Source: Burkholderia contaminans
GTDB taxonomy: Bacteria; Pseudomonadota; Gammaproteobacteria; Burkholderiales; Burkholderiaceae
DNA length: 64,000 nt
Assembly: GCF_029633825.1 (NCBI RefSeq)
Contig: NZ_CP090641.1
Location: 1 to 64,000 of the forward strand
Reading direction: 5' to 3'
Part shown: positions 1 through 8,916 of the stretch, piece by piece
Layout: the number at the start of each line of letters is the position of its first letter
Position numbering within the stretch: the first letter of the stretch is position 1
Program-made: the position numbers and the translations under genes
The notes under the pieces: model-generated
Seen by the model: the letters and a program-made list of their open reading frames with translations, nothing else
What the model was told of the DNA's origin: nothing
Database searches by the model: none

Positions 1-84
1 CTTTGGACCTATACCCGTGGAGTACATAGTTTGAGGGCGAAAAGCGTGAAAGCGTTCTGCGGTGGGGTCGCCAAGGACTCTCCG

Positions 85-108
85 TTTCGATGTATGCATA
101 CATCGAAA
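85..108. repeat. Perfect 24-bp palindrome beyond gmtX
   Basis: The left arm TTTCGATGTATG (85-96) is followed without a gap by its exact reverse complement CATACATCGAAA (97-108). A partial copy of the right arm (TACATCG) follows at 109-115. It lies 25 bp past the end of gmtX. There is no loop or T tract, so it is not a usual terminator. A recombinase or regulator binding site fits better, but that is inference. Confidence 0.8.
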
Positions 109-132
109 TACATCGTTTCGGTTATCGGCTGT

Positions 133-794
133 TCAGGCTCCGAGGATCTTTCGTATTGCACGCGCGAAGCCGACATCGAACACTGTCCGACCGTGTTCGT
201 TCACGATCTCGCCATGGCTGCCTTCGTGTAAGCCATGTCTTTCGAGGTAGTCGGCAGAGACCGCCTTCCCCAGCGCTTCACGTTCTGAAGGAGTGAGCTG
301 CGCGTTGTGGCCGTTTGTCGTTGTTGGCAACGCGATGGCGTCTCCTGACGCGCGCACACCGATTGGGCGTCGATCCACGACGACTTGCGCGTTGGATTTC
401 AGAAGGTTGACCTCGGCCCGGAGCTTGTCTCGTTCCCCGATGATTGCTTGCATGATGGAGCGGATCGCGGGGTCGTGAATACGCATGAGGTATTCGTGGC
501 TTGCCAGCGGTTTCGATGGTCGAAGTGTCGGTGGCCCGGCATACGTCGCCCAGGCCGAAATCAGCTCGCGGTAGTCTGCCGATTGCATGTTGTAGAGGAC
601 GCGTCCCTTTAGGACGCCTTCCGCCTCGGCCAGGCGACCAATGGTTGAGAGAGAAAATCGCGCGAGCCTGATTCCTGATGCCTGCGACAAATCTCGTGCA
701 GCGCTTTTAGCCTAGCAAGCCGATGGGCACGACCACCCTTGGCGAGCAGCGTGCCGAGAAGCACGTTCGGGTGGTCGAATGTCGCGCTGTTCAT
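133..794 (-). pseudogene. gmtX: GmtX-like third protein of a gamma-mobile trio, apparently frameshifted
   Basis: The ATG at 794 overlaps the stop of the preceding large integrase as ATGA, so the two are translationally coupled. The first frame reads MNSATFDHPNVLL and continues to ESGSRDF near 660, then runs on out of register. A second frame, from about 657 to the stop at 133, gives SLSTIGRLAEAEGVLKGR and continues to the C terminus. One extra T in the coding-strand run TTTT (plus-strand A's at 654-657) would join them into one protein of about 220 residues reading SGSRDFSLSTIGRL. The gene is therefore broken by one base, is a sequencing error, or uses frameshifting. The central part looks like a helix-turn-helix and a charged helix follows. 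The GMT assignment rests on gene order and general resemblance. The third protein's role is not visible from sequence. Confidence 0.6.
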
Positions 795-3397
795 GCTTGC
801 GACTCGTCGATTCGTTGAGGCTTGCGCTTGAGCATGCCGGTGGCATTGCATTCCGGCAGAAACGTGGCGAAATCAATGCCAAATCGCTCGCTGAGACTCC
901 GGCCGGCGTCCATCAGGTTGATGACCTGCCGCGTTCCCAGCACTGGATTAGCGGGGTTCATCTGCCGCGCGAGACGGCGCATGAATGCGTTGCCAACGCG
1001 GAGTTGTTCTTCTTCGCCCAGCGTCATGAAGACGGGCGCAAGGTGATCGCGATAAAGCACGGCATCGAGCAACTGACTACGACGGAATACTGCCTTGCCT
1101 GCATCGAGATCCGGATAGAGCTCGACATCGTCGCAAACTCCAGCGAGCTGAAGCAATTCCGATTCGGTCTCTTCGAACGCGATGTGCACATCGCTCGCGG
1201 TGCCCACCGCCACTAGTTGAGTAGAGTCTTCGACGGCCCGGTCGAGCGCAGCCTTGCAGCGCTCAATGAGCCGCCAACAAGCGGTGAGATCCTCCGCGAA
1301 GTCGTTAAATCGCTTCATCGATCCTTCCCACACGCGCTCAGCTTGCCGAAAGGCATCGAGATGAAGGAAGACCTCGCCAGCGTCTTCAGCGTCAGCCTTC
1401 TGCTTCTTTAGGTCAAGAAGCACGCGTTCATTCGCGAGGCAAGCATTGCGGGCCTCGTCGAAATGGTAGGCGATCGTGTTGAAGTGCGCGGCGAGCGATG
1501 GAAGGTAGTGAGGCTCCGTCACGAACCAGCGGCATCGAACGCAGTTGCGATTCCCTCCCGGAACGGGAGCGTGCTTTGCGTTGCCAACGGCAGTCCCCGG
1601 CAAAACCATCGGACCTCCGTTGTGGCATCCGCCAATCGAACGATTCTCCATCGAATCGCTGGCGTTTCCTCCAGCGAGGCAAAGGCCGTGGTGCATTGGC
1701 ATCCAGCCCAACGCGTTTCTTGCCGCTGGATGCTCAGGGATTGCATCTGAAACACTGCTCACACTATTGCAGATCGCACTTCGGACAAGTTCGTCGTGTG
1801 CGGTATCGAGCAGAAAGTTCTGAATGCTCGCATTCTTATTTGCATCCAGGCGAGCCTTCGCATCGAGGAGGACGTCGCGAATATGGGTGGCTCCAGGCTT
1901 GGTGTAGTACAAGGTCATGACCAACCGGCTATGACCGACAAGCTTCTGCAGCACAGGGAACGGCACCTGTCCTTCCAAGGCCAGTGCAGTGACAAGGGAG
2001 ACTCGCAAACTGTGAAGTGGGAACAACGTTCTCTTCTTGGACTGGGGCGGCAGCAGCCGAATCGGTGTTCCGTTGTGGTGAGTTTCGGAACGCCCGGCGA
2101 GCCGTGATTCGAATGCCTTCAGCAAATAGAACCAGCACGAATTGAGCGCCTGATCCTGAAGCGGAAAGTTACGCATTCGTGCCGTTGGATATTCTGGCAA
2201 TCGGAAGAGAAAGCACGCGTCAGGATAGCGCGCCAACTGAAAATCAGTCTTGGCAATGATATGTCGACGATCAAGTTCTGCCCATGAGGTCCGACGCGAG
2301 ATGGGGTTGTACTTCTCTTGCCAGTTGCGCAGCTTCTCGATCCAGTAGAAAACATTCTGGTGAAGCGCCCCGCCGTGCGTCCATGGCAGTAAATAGCCCT
2401 TCTCTGGCCCTGACTTAGAGACGTCGGCGGTCTTGTTCGTGTTGATATAGAGGATCGCCAGTGCGTTCTCGTTGTTGTTGCGATCATAGTCGCGCCGGAA
2501 CACACCCTGCTGTAGCGGCCGAGATTCGCTTCCTTCTGCTATCTCGCTGCTGTTTCGCTCCCAACGTCCTGCCGCATAGCGCCAGGTGTCTGCCTCTCCG
2601 GAGTCAAGTACGCGGACCCGGCTAGTTCGTAAGGGCAAGATAAGCTTCACAAGCAGTGCAACCCATCGGACTGGACTCCACATCTGCAACACTTGACCAC
2701 CGCGATAGTTTCGACTCAGCTTACGTATGCGCCAGACGCAATCCGGATCGTCGCGATCAATCTCGTCTTCAGTCACGTCGAGCCAATCAGGCGCGCTCGC
2801 ACCCATATGGCCGATCTTGCTCCCGAGCGCACCATGTGCCCATTGCCAATCGCGAAAATGGGGTCCCGCCGCCAGCATCTGCCGAAGTTGGTCGATGTAG
2901 CCATAAGGCAGTGGTGAATAAACGCTCTCGCCGCGCTTCGGCAACCCCGCTTTCGACATACGACGTACCGGGTTGTGATAGCCCTGCATTAATACGGCGT
3001 TATCGTTTTTACCAATCTGACTGAAATGCCGAAGCAACACAAACTGCAGAAAAGCGTGGATAAGATTGTTCGCGCTGATGCCCCAAGGAGAGTCAGGACA
3101 CGCCGTTCGGTGAAATTCTGGAACCTGTGTCGTTTGCGCCAGGAATACACTCGGGTCCAGCGGCAGGCTCTGCAGAATGAGGTAGCGCTCGAAGAAAGTC
3201 GATAGGGCCTGCAGCCTTTGGTGTAGACCATGCGTTTCCCCACCGAGCCACTCCAAGGCGAAGCCTCTCCAGGCTGCAAGTTCTGGATAGAACTCCACCA
3301 CCCAGGTCAGGGTTGCATCCGAATCGCGTCGCATGCTGCGCTCGGTCCTTGCCGCCTTGCGACGCCCCTTGGGTTTAGTTGGAGAGGTCTTGTACAT
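791..3397 (-). CDS. gmtZ: GmtZ-like large tyrosine-recombinase-family integrase
   Basis: This 868-residue protein is the middle gene of the trio, starting 28 bp after the preceding recombinase gene. Its middle part carries tyrosine-recombinase signatures: HSLRVSLVT, matching the HxLR catalytic motif, then VGHSRLVMTLYY, with the GHS box and the nucleophile tyrosine. The region past the catalytic domain is unusually long, with a cysteine pair (NCVRCRW) and predicted long helices (FDEARNACLANERVLL). Recombinases in this trio act together to move the element. The size and the coupled third gene separate it from ordinary phage integrases. The family name is given from overall architecture; a profile search would settle it. 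Confidence 0.65.
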   Translation of the reverse strand: MYKTSPTKPKGRRKAARTERSMRRDSDATLTWVVEFYPELAAWRGFALEWLGGETHGLHQRLQALSTFFERYLILQSLPLDPSVFLAQTTQVPEFHRTACPDSPWGISANNLIHAFLQFVLLRHFSQIGKNDNAVLMQGYHNPVRRMSKAGLPKRGESVYSPLPYGYIDQLRQMLAAGPHFRDWQWAHGALGSKIGHMGASAPDWLDVTEDEIDRDDPDCVWRIRKLSRNYRGGQVLQMWSPVRWVALLVKLILPLRTSRVRVLDSGEADTWRYAAGRWERNSSEIAEGSESRPLQQGVFRRDYDRNNNENALAILYINTNKTADVSKSGPEKGYLLPWTHGGALHQNVFYWIEKLRNWQEKYNPISRRTSWAELDRRHIIAKTDFQLARYPDACFLFRLPEYPTARMRNFPLQDQALNSCWFYLLKAFESRLAGRSETHHNGTPIRLLPPQSKKRTLFPLHSLRVSLVTALALEGQVPFPVLQKLVGHSRLVMTLYYTKPGATHIRDVLLDAKARLDANKNASIQNFLLDTAHDELVRSAICNSVSSVSDAIPEHPAARNALGWMPMHHGLCLAGGNASDSMENRSIGGCHNGGPMVLPGTAVGNAKHAPVPGGNRNCVRCRWFVTEPHYLPSLAAHFNTIAYHFDEARNACLANERVLLDLKKQKADAEDAGEVFLHLDAFRQAERVWEGSMKRFNDFAEDLTACWRLIERCKAALDRAVEDSTQLVAVGTASDVHIAFEETESELLQLAGVCDDVELYPDLDAGKAVFRRSQLLDAVLYRDHLAPVFMTLGEEEQLRVGNAFMRRLARQMNPANPVLGTRQVINLMDAGRSLSERFGIDFATFLPECNATGMLKRKPQRIDESQA

Positions 3398-3425
3398 GTG
3401 TTTGCTCGGTCACGTGGAGATGTGG

Positions 3426-4808
3426 CTAGTCAGATGAACGGACCAAATCGGACAGAGGCGTCGTAAGAAGTCCATCCAGCCGGTGCGCCGCTTGCTGAAG
3501 TGCTTCTCGGGCTTCGCTAAAGCTTGCTTGTGTGTAGATCTCCTGGCTCTCGATCGATGCGTGATGCATGAAGCGGCGAATCATCGGCTTGTCGATTCCC
3601 GCGTGCTTCAAACGCTGGCCGTAGGCGTGTCGGTGCCCGTGCGGAGTTGTGCCAAGCGCCTTGCCAACTTCGAGGCCAATGCGTTTGCACGCGGCCGCGT
3701 GAGCCTTGTTGTACTGCGTGAGGGTGTATATCGCACCATAGGGTGCGCGCCGCAGGTTCACGAAAGCGAACGGATGATCCCGATCGAAATGCGCAAGCTG
3801 CTTCAGATAGCGATGCCAAAGTTCCAGAAACCACTCGCCGTACTCCGGCACGAACCAGTACGCCTGCTTGTAGTACGGACCGTCGTGCATGCCGCCTTTC
3901 CAGCCAGCATGCCGACGGTCCATCAAATCTGTACGCGGCACAAGGCCGAAGCGCTGGCCGAGGTATTCTGCTCGGTTCGATTTACGTGGTCGTCCTCGCT
4001 CGTCGCACCAGTCAGCAGGCGCGGCCCCGTAGTGCGGATGGTGGATGAGGACCTTGGCTTGACGCGGGTCCTGTGGATCTGGAAATACGTCCTGAACGTA
4101 AAGGTGAAAAGGCTCCGACTCTCGAAATCCCGCGCCATGGAGCAGTAGCGTGATCAAGATGCCACGATAGTCGTAACGATCGCCGTTGCGAAAGCCTTTG
4201 AAGAGCAACGCTTCAAAGTGACGTTCTGGAAAAGCTGGCGGCTCACCTCGCGCGACCTTCGGGATTCTCCGGTAGCGAAGCCAATATCCTGTGGCGCGCG
4301 CGGTGGCATTCGACGCCCACGTATGCCCAAGGAAGGCCTTGCTTCTACGATACTGGTAAGCGGCTTCATCGATCTGTCGATCGAACGTGCTGCCGACGTA
4401 CCGAGGATTGACGCTGGCTGCTTCAGGACGAACTTCGCCCAACCAATTGAAGAAGTCGCTCAAATGGATGATGATGCGTGCCGCGTCGTGCGGCGAGCGA
4501 GGCGGCCAGCAAAGGCCCGTGGCGTCGATTCCTGTTTCGCGATTGAACGTTCCTGTATACAGGCGCTTCGCGAAATTCTGAAACAGTCGATGAGGGTCGC
4601 GTTCGGCGGGGTTGAGTTGGATGTACTCAAGAAAGAGCCGCACCGATCGCGTCACCTTGCGCATCCATTCCAGACTGCGATCGTGGCTTCTATGCAGGAA
4701 ATAATCAATCAGCGGCTCGAGTATCCCCGTCGCGGCGAGCAGGGCGGGGATCTCAGTGTAGACGCCGGTTTCGTCCGTGAGGACCTTTGCTTTGATGCTG
4801 ACGAACAT
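3426..4808 (-). CDS. gmtY: GmtY-like tyrosine recombinase
   Basis: This 460-residue tyrosine recombinase is first in the three-gene set. Catalytic motifs are visible in order: GAGFRESE with the first arginine, HGHRHAYGQ with the HxxR box, MHHAS, then EIYTQ with the nucleophile tyrosine near the C terminus. The N-terminal 150 residues would form the arm or core-binding domain. It is followed at 28 bp by the larger integrase and then the small third gene. That order (recombinase, large integrase, small protein) defines gamma-mobile-trio elements. The gene starts only 84 bp after the end of an arsenic-operon transporter on the same strand, so read-through from that operon is possible. Confidence 0.7.
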   Translation of the reverse strand: MFVSIKAKVLTDETGVYTEIPALLAATGILEPLIDYFLHRSHDRSLEWMRKVTRSVRLFLEYIQLNPAERDPHRLFQNFAKRLYTGTFNRETGIDATGLCWPPRSPHDAARIIIHLSDFFNWLGEVRPEAASVNPRYVGSTFDRQIDEAAYQYRRSKAFLGHTWASNATARATGYWLRYRRIPKVARGEPPAFPERHFEALLFKGFRNGDRYDYRGILITLLLHGAGFRESEPFHLYVQDVFPDPQDPRQAKVLIHHPHYGAAPADWCDERGRPRKSNRAEYLGQRFGLVPRTDLMDRRHAGWKGGMHDGPYYKQAYWFVPEYGEWFLELWHRYLKQLAHFDRDHPFAFVNLRRAPYGAIYTLTQYNKAHAAACKRIGLEVGKALGTTPHGHRHAYGQRLKHAGIDKPMIRRFMHHASIESQEIYTQASFSEAREALQQAAHRLDGLLTTPLSDLVRSSD

Positions 4809-4844
4809 CGCTCGACAGAAAAAGCAAACACTCTACGCACGCTT

Positions 4845-4873
4845 TAAGTCACCACGTTGACCGTTGTAAGTCA
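4845..4873. repeat. Paired TAAGTCA direct repeats upstream of gmtY
   Basis: TAAGTCA occurs at 4845-4851 and again at 4867-4873, 22 bp apart (about two helical turns). The repeats lie in the short gap between the MFS transporter and gmtY. A repeat spaced by helical turns beside a recombinase gene could be a regulator or recombinase binding site, or an element boundary. This is inference from position only. Confidence 0.4.
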
Positions 4874-4892
4874 TCGCTGCTCCCGAATCGAC

Positions 4893-6155
4893 TCACCGAT
4901 AAGAGGGACGTGCCGACGCGCACTTCGCTGCGATAAAAAAGCTGACGGCGGATAGCGCGGAGACAAGCAACACCGTCCATTCGACGGCGACATATCCATC
5001 CGTCAATCCCCAGATGCTGGCCGCTGCGATGGGCGCGATGCCCTTCGCAATGTTCGACGGAAACGACAGCATGCCGCTGATCGCGCCGTAGCCCTCCGTC
5101 CACAGAAACTGCTGGACGATCGTGCCGCGCAGGATCGTCATCATTCCGTTGGCGGCGCCATAGCAGAGCGCGAAGATCCACAAAAGCGCAGCGGATTTGC
5201 CAGCCACAATCAGGACGACCGTCGAGACGGGAAAGAGTGTCACCACGATGAAACCAACTGTCGTGATGGTGACCTTGCGATCGAATGCGAACCAGACCGC
5301 GCGGGCGATGACTTGCGCGGGTCCTATCAGCGCCATGGTGATGTCCAGGACCGTGTTGGTGACGCCGCGCTCGACCATCAACGGGACCAGATGAAATGTG
5401 AGCGCGGCGAAGGTCGCGTAGTAGGTTGTGAAGCACAGTGCGAGCGCCCAGAAGGTAGGCGTGCGCAGTGCACGTCGCGTTGCCGCAGCATCGACCGCCG
5501 TGCGCTCCGCGCTCGGCTGGGCAGCGTTCGGGTCGATTCGTGAGGAGCGGATTGCGAAGACATGAATCGGCAGGCAAATGATTAGATTGCACGCGGCAAG
5601 TGCGACGAGCGCGAGACGCCAACCGGCCAGATCCACGAGGAACTGCGTGACCGGAATGAAAACCGTGCTCGCGAATCCCGCAACGAGCGTCACCAGTGTG
5701 ATCTTGGTCTTGTATCGCAGCGGATAGCGATGCGTGAGCACGGCGAAGAGCGGGTCATAGAAGGTCGCAGCCATCGACAGGCCCAAGCCGATCCACGCTA
5801 CGAAGAGAATCGTGAGCGACGATGTGGCCGACCACATCAGAAGCATGGCGGCCGCGATCAGCGATCCAATGGCCATGATTCGACGTCCGAGCCCGTGGTC
5901 GATCCATTTGCCCACCGGATACGCCACGAAACCCGAGACCAGCAGTCCGAGCGAGAGGGCAGCATTCGTGGACGTGCGGCTCCAGCCCATGGTCTGCTCC
6001 ATGGGTACGACCAGCAGCGAAAACGAATAGTAGACCGAGCCCCACGACACCAGTTGGGCGAGCGCGAGCGCCCAGGTGGCCAGCGATTCGGCGCGATCCG
6101 TCGAGTTACTCGACTTCACTGTCGTCGGTGTCGGCGTTCTGTGCGCTGTGCTCAT
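4893..6155 (-). CDS. MFS transporter, last gene of the arsenic operon
   Basis: This 420-residue major facilitator protein has about twelve hydrophobic segments and the typical cytoplasmic loop [11 protein letters not shown] after the second. Its N-terminal 25 residues are hydrophilic and rich in Thr/Ser. The ATG at 6155 lies inside the end of arsH, so the two genes overlap by 50 bp, suggesting coupled translation. Position in an ars operon points to export of arsenic or an organoarsenical. It is not next to a GAPDH gene, so the ArsJ pathway (arseno-phosphoglycerate export) is unlikely. The substrate is unknown. Confidence 0.75.
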   Translation of the reverse strand: MSTAHRTPTPTTVKSSNSTDRAESLATWALALAQLVSWGSVYYSFSLLVVPMEQTMGWSRTSTNAALSLGLLVSGFVAYPVGKWIDHGLGRRIMAIGSLIAAAMLLMWSATSSLTILFVAWIGLGLSMAATFYDPLFAVLTHRYPLRYKTKITLVTLVAGFASTVFIPVTQFLVDLAGWRLALVALAACNLIICLPIHVFAIRSSRIDPNAAQPSAERTAVDAAATRRALRTPTFWALALCFTTYYATFAALTFHLVPLMVERGVTNTVLDITMALIGPAQVIARAVWFAFDRKVTITTVGFIVVTLFPVSTVVLIVAGKSAALLWIFALCYGAANGMMTILRGTIVQQFLWTEGYGAISGMLSFPSNIAKGIAPIAAASIWGLTDGYVAVEWTVLLVSALSAVSFFIAAKCASARPSYR

Positions 6156-6870
6156 GGCTCATGGCTGCATTGGCGAGGACGGAAACTGATGCCGGAGCCT
6201 TCTCTTTACGCTCACTGTACCGGTCGGTCAGGTAATCTGAGCGGTCGCGCACGAGTAGCGTGAACTTATACAGTTCCTCCATCACATCGACCACACGATC
6301 GTAGTACGACGAGGGCTTCATGCGACCGCTCTCATCGAACTCCTGGAACGCCTTGGCTACCGAACTCTGATTGGGAACGGTCACCATGCGCATCCAGCGG
6401 CCGAGCACGCGCAAAGCGTTCACCGCGTTGAAGGATTGCGAGCCGCCCGACACCTGCATGACCGCGAGTGTTCGCCCTTGCGTCGGCCGGATGCTTCCGG
6501 AGTCGAGCGGCAGCCAGTCGATCTGGTTCTTGAACACGCCGGTCAGCGCGCCATGTCGTTCCGGGCTGCACCAAACTTGGCCTTCGGACCAGATGGACGC
6601 TTCGCGCAATTCGAGGACCTTCGGATGGTCGGCGGGCACGCTGTCGGCGAGTGGCAGACCATGTGGATCAAACACTCTGGTCTCGGCGCCTAACTTGCGA
6701 AGGATGCGCTCAGCCTCGAGTGTCAGCAAGCGACTATAGGAGGTCGGACGGAGCGAACCGTAGAGCAGCAAGATGCGCGGCGGATGATCCGAGATCGTCC
6801 GGGGTTCGAGCTTTGTGAGATCGGGCGTGTCGAGATGAGAAAGACTGACGTTCGGAAGATCGGTGGACAT
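6106..6870 (-). CDS. arsH: ArsH NADPH-dependent FMN reductase
   Basis: ArsH flavoproteins oxidise trivalent organoarsenicals to less toxic pentavalent forms in the cytoplasm, using FMN and NADPH. The 254-residue protein shows the FMN phosphate-binding loop [12 protein letters not shown] at about residues 36-47 and the ArsH core motifs [17 protein letters not shown] and [12 protein letters not shown]. The C-terminal 30 residues, after ERKEK, are an acidic tail beyond the usual core, and this tail is where the next gene's start overlaps. It lies 21 bp after the acetyltransferase gene. Identification is firm from sequence motifs and operon context. Confidence 0.93.
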   Translation of the reverse strand: MSTDLPNVSLSHLDTPDLTKLEPRTISDHPPRILLLYGSLRPTSYSRLLTLEAERILRKLGAETRVFDPHGLPLADSVPADHPKVLELREASIWSEGQVWCSPERHGALTGVFKNQIDWLPLDSGSIRPTQGRTLAVMQVSGGSQSFNAVNALRVLGRWMRMVTVPNQSSVAKAFQEFDESGRMKPSSYYDRVVDVMEELYKFTLLVRDRSDYLTDRYSERKEKAPASVSVLANAAMSHEHSAQNADTDDSEVE

Positions 6871-6891
6871 CGTATGGAAGCGGCTAAAGAG

Positions 6892-7338
6892 CTACGGGGT
6901 GATGGGGCGTGAGAGCAAAATCGCTGTGGCCGGGCACAGTTCAACGGCCTGGCGCGTGGCGAGGATCGCGGCAGGCGCGGTCTCGCGGCTCACAAGGTTG
7001 AATCCGGTCTTCTCGAAGAAGGCTTGTGCGTCAGTCGTAAGGAGCCACGCAGTTCTGGCGTCCGCGTCGAAGGCCTGACGCAGCAGCACCGCAACGAGAT
7101 TCCGGCCGATGCCCTTGCTTCGACAGCTTGGCTCGACTGTCACCGAGCGGATCAGCACATCGCGCCCGTATTGTTCGAAGCCGCCGTATCCGACGTGCGA
7201 ACCGGCAAGCGTCGTGAACCCGAAAAAGCGGCGCTGCGGTTCGTTGAGGTCATCGACCGGGAGGCCGTCACGGACCAGGGCCTTGACCAGACCGACGTCA
7301 CTTCCGACGGTCTCGTGTGCAATGATTATGGCGCTCAC
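6892..7338 (-). CDS. arsN2: ArsN2-like GNAT acetyltransferase
   Basis: This 148-residue GNAT-fold protein has the acetyl-CoA binding motif SVTVEPSCRSKGIGRNLV at about residues 66-83. Family members in ars operons are annotated ArsN2. The related ArsN1 acetylates the arsenical herbicide phosphinothricin and arsinothricin; the substrate of ArsN2 is less clear. The start is a GTG at 7338 preceded by a strong GAGGAG site that sits on the end of the ACR3 gene, only 9 bp upstream. That spacing puts it firmly in the ars operon. Confidence 0.8.
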   Translation of the reverse strand: MSAIIIAHETVGSDVGLVKALVRDGLPVDDLNEPQRRFFGFTTLAGSHVGYGGFEQYGRDVLIRSVTVEPSCRSKGIGRNLVAVLLRQAFDADARTAWLLTTDAQAFFEKTGFNLVSRETAPAAILATRQAVELCPATAILLSRPITP

Positions 7339-7347
7339 ACTCGCTCC

Positions 7348-8409
7348 TCAGGCCGTCTCGTACCAGCGCTGCGAGCGATTCACGACGCCAACCACCAGCA
7401 GCATGACTGGCACTTCGATCAGTACGCCAACGACTGTCGCCAGCGCCGCGCCAGACTGGAACCCGAAAAAGCTGATGGCGGTAGCAACGGCCAGTTCGAA
7501 GAAGTTGCTCGCGCCGATCAGACTGGACGGACCCGCCACGCAGTGCGCGACCCCGAGCTTGCGGTTCAGCAGATAGGCCAACCCGGAGTTCAGAAACACC
7601 TGAATGAGAATAGGGACTGCGAGCATCGCAATGACCAGCGGCTCCCGGACGATTGCTTGCCCCTGAAACGCGAACAGCAGCAACAGCGTGGCGAGCAGCG
7701 CGCAAATCGAATAAGGCCCGAGGCGGGACACCGTGCGATTGAAGTGGGTCTCACCCTTCGCGAGCAGCACGCGACGCAATAACTGCGCGATGACGACTGG
7801 AATGATGATGTAGAGACCCACCGACGCGATCAGCGTATTCCAGGGAACGGTGATGGCGGACAGGCCAAGCAACAGTGCCACGATCGGCGCGAATGCGACA
7901 ATCATGATCGCGTCGTTCAGCGCCACCTGCGACAAGGTGAAATAGGGATCGCCCTTGCAAAGCTGCGACCAGACGAACACCATCGCCGTGCAGGGGGCGG
8001 CAGCCAGCAGAATGAGGCCGGCAATGTAGCTGTCGAGTTGCGCTGCGGGCAACCAGGCGGCGAAGACGTGGCGCACGAATATCCAGCCCAGTAGCGCCAT
8101 GGAGAAAGGTTTGACGAGCCAGTTCACGAACAGCGTAACGCCGATCCCGCGCCAGTGGCCCTTGACCTGCGCCATCGCGCCGAAGTCGATCTTGATGAGC
8201 ATCGGAATGATCATCACCCAGATCAGCACGCCCACCGGCAGATTGACCTGCGCCAATTCCATGCGACCGATCGCCTGAAAAAGGGACGGCAACCACTGGC
8301 CCAGCGCGATGCCCGCGACGATGCACAGCGCAACCCACACCGTCAGGTATCGCTCGAAGAAGCCAATGACCGGACGGCTCGCGCGAGCGACCGAATCAGT
8401 GCTGCCCAT
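7348..8409 (-). CDS. acr3: ACR3-family arsenite efflux transporter
   Basis: Acr3 carriers export trivalent arsenite across the inner membrane. This 353-residue protein has about ten hydrophobic segments and the signature APCTAMVFVWSQLCKGDP, which holds the conserved cysteine needed for transport. An ATG at 8409 (MGSTDSVARASR) was chosen over one 18 codons upstream because it overlaps the arsC stop by only 14 bp and gives the usual N terminus. It works downstream of ArsC: arsenate is reduced to arsenite, then expelled. Confidence 0.93.
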   Translation of the reverse strand: MGSTDSVARASRPVIGFFERYLTVWVALCIVAGIALGQWLPSLFQAIGRMELAQVNLPVGVLIWVMIIPMLIKIDFGAMAQVKGHWRGIGVTLFVNWLVKPFSMALLGWIFVRHVFAAWLPAAQLDSYIAGLILLAAAPCTAMVFVWSQLCKGDPYFTLSQVALNDAIMIVAFAPIVALLLGLSAITVPWNTLIASVGLYIIIPVVIAQLLRRVLLAKGETHFNRTVSRLGPYSICALLATLLLLFAFQGQAIVREPLVIAMLAVPILIQVFLNSGLAYLLNRKLGVAHCVAGPSSLIGASNFFELAVATAISFFGFQSGAALATVVGVLIEVPVMLLVVGVVNRSQRWYETA

Positions 8410-8916
8410 TGGATTCCTCGGCGGGACGTTCGCCAATCGCGCGCACTTCATTCTGGGCGGCATTGCGATCGAGTACGTGCAACGGCAGGTTCACAAACTG
8501 GCTCACCCGCGTCAGAATCTGCCGATAGACCTTGGTGAAGACCGCGCGCTTCTCTTCGTCGCTGCCCACGAATGCGGCAGGGTCTTCAAAACCCCAGTGC
8601 GCGGTGATCGGCTTACCGGGCCATATCGGGCACACCTCGCCAGCCGCCTGGTCGCACACGGTGATCACGAAGTCCATTTGCGGCGCGTCGGGTGCACCGA
8701 ACTCATCCCAGCTCTTACTGCGCAGCCCGGCCGTGTCGTAGTCCAGCGACTCGCAGCGCTCGATCGCAAACGGATTGACCGCGCCTGACGGGTGACTGCC
8801 TGCGCTGAACGCGTGGAATCGACCCTTGCCTAGCGTGTTAAAAGCGCCTCGGCCATGATGCTTCGGGCACTGTTGCCCGTGCAAAGGACCAGAATGTTGT
8901 AGGTCTTGTCGTTCAC
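8396..8916 (-). pseudogene. arsC: ArsC arsenate reductase, thioredoxin-coupled type, one-base frameshift
   Basis: The gene starts with GTG at 8916, overlapping the arsI stop as GTGA, with GGAG upstream. It reads NDKTYNILVLCTGNSARS, the phosphatase-like P-loop CTGNSAR of thioredoxin-linked arsenate reductases. After MAEALLTR the frame hits a TAG. One extra T in the coding run TTTT (plus-strand A's at 8840-8843) restores ALFNTLGKGRFHAFSAGSHP, which continues to the stop at 8396 through VITVCDQAAGEVCPIWPG, holding the other redox cysteines. The intact product would be about 173 residues. As written, no full-length reductase can be made, so arsenate reduction would be lost unless this is a sequence error or another arsC exists elsewhere. 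Confidence 0.85.

Noticed and set aside
85..108. The palindrome past gmtX as a terminator.
   Set aside because: It has no loop and no T run, so RNA termination is unlikely.
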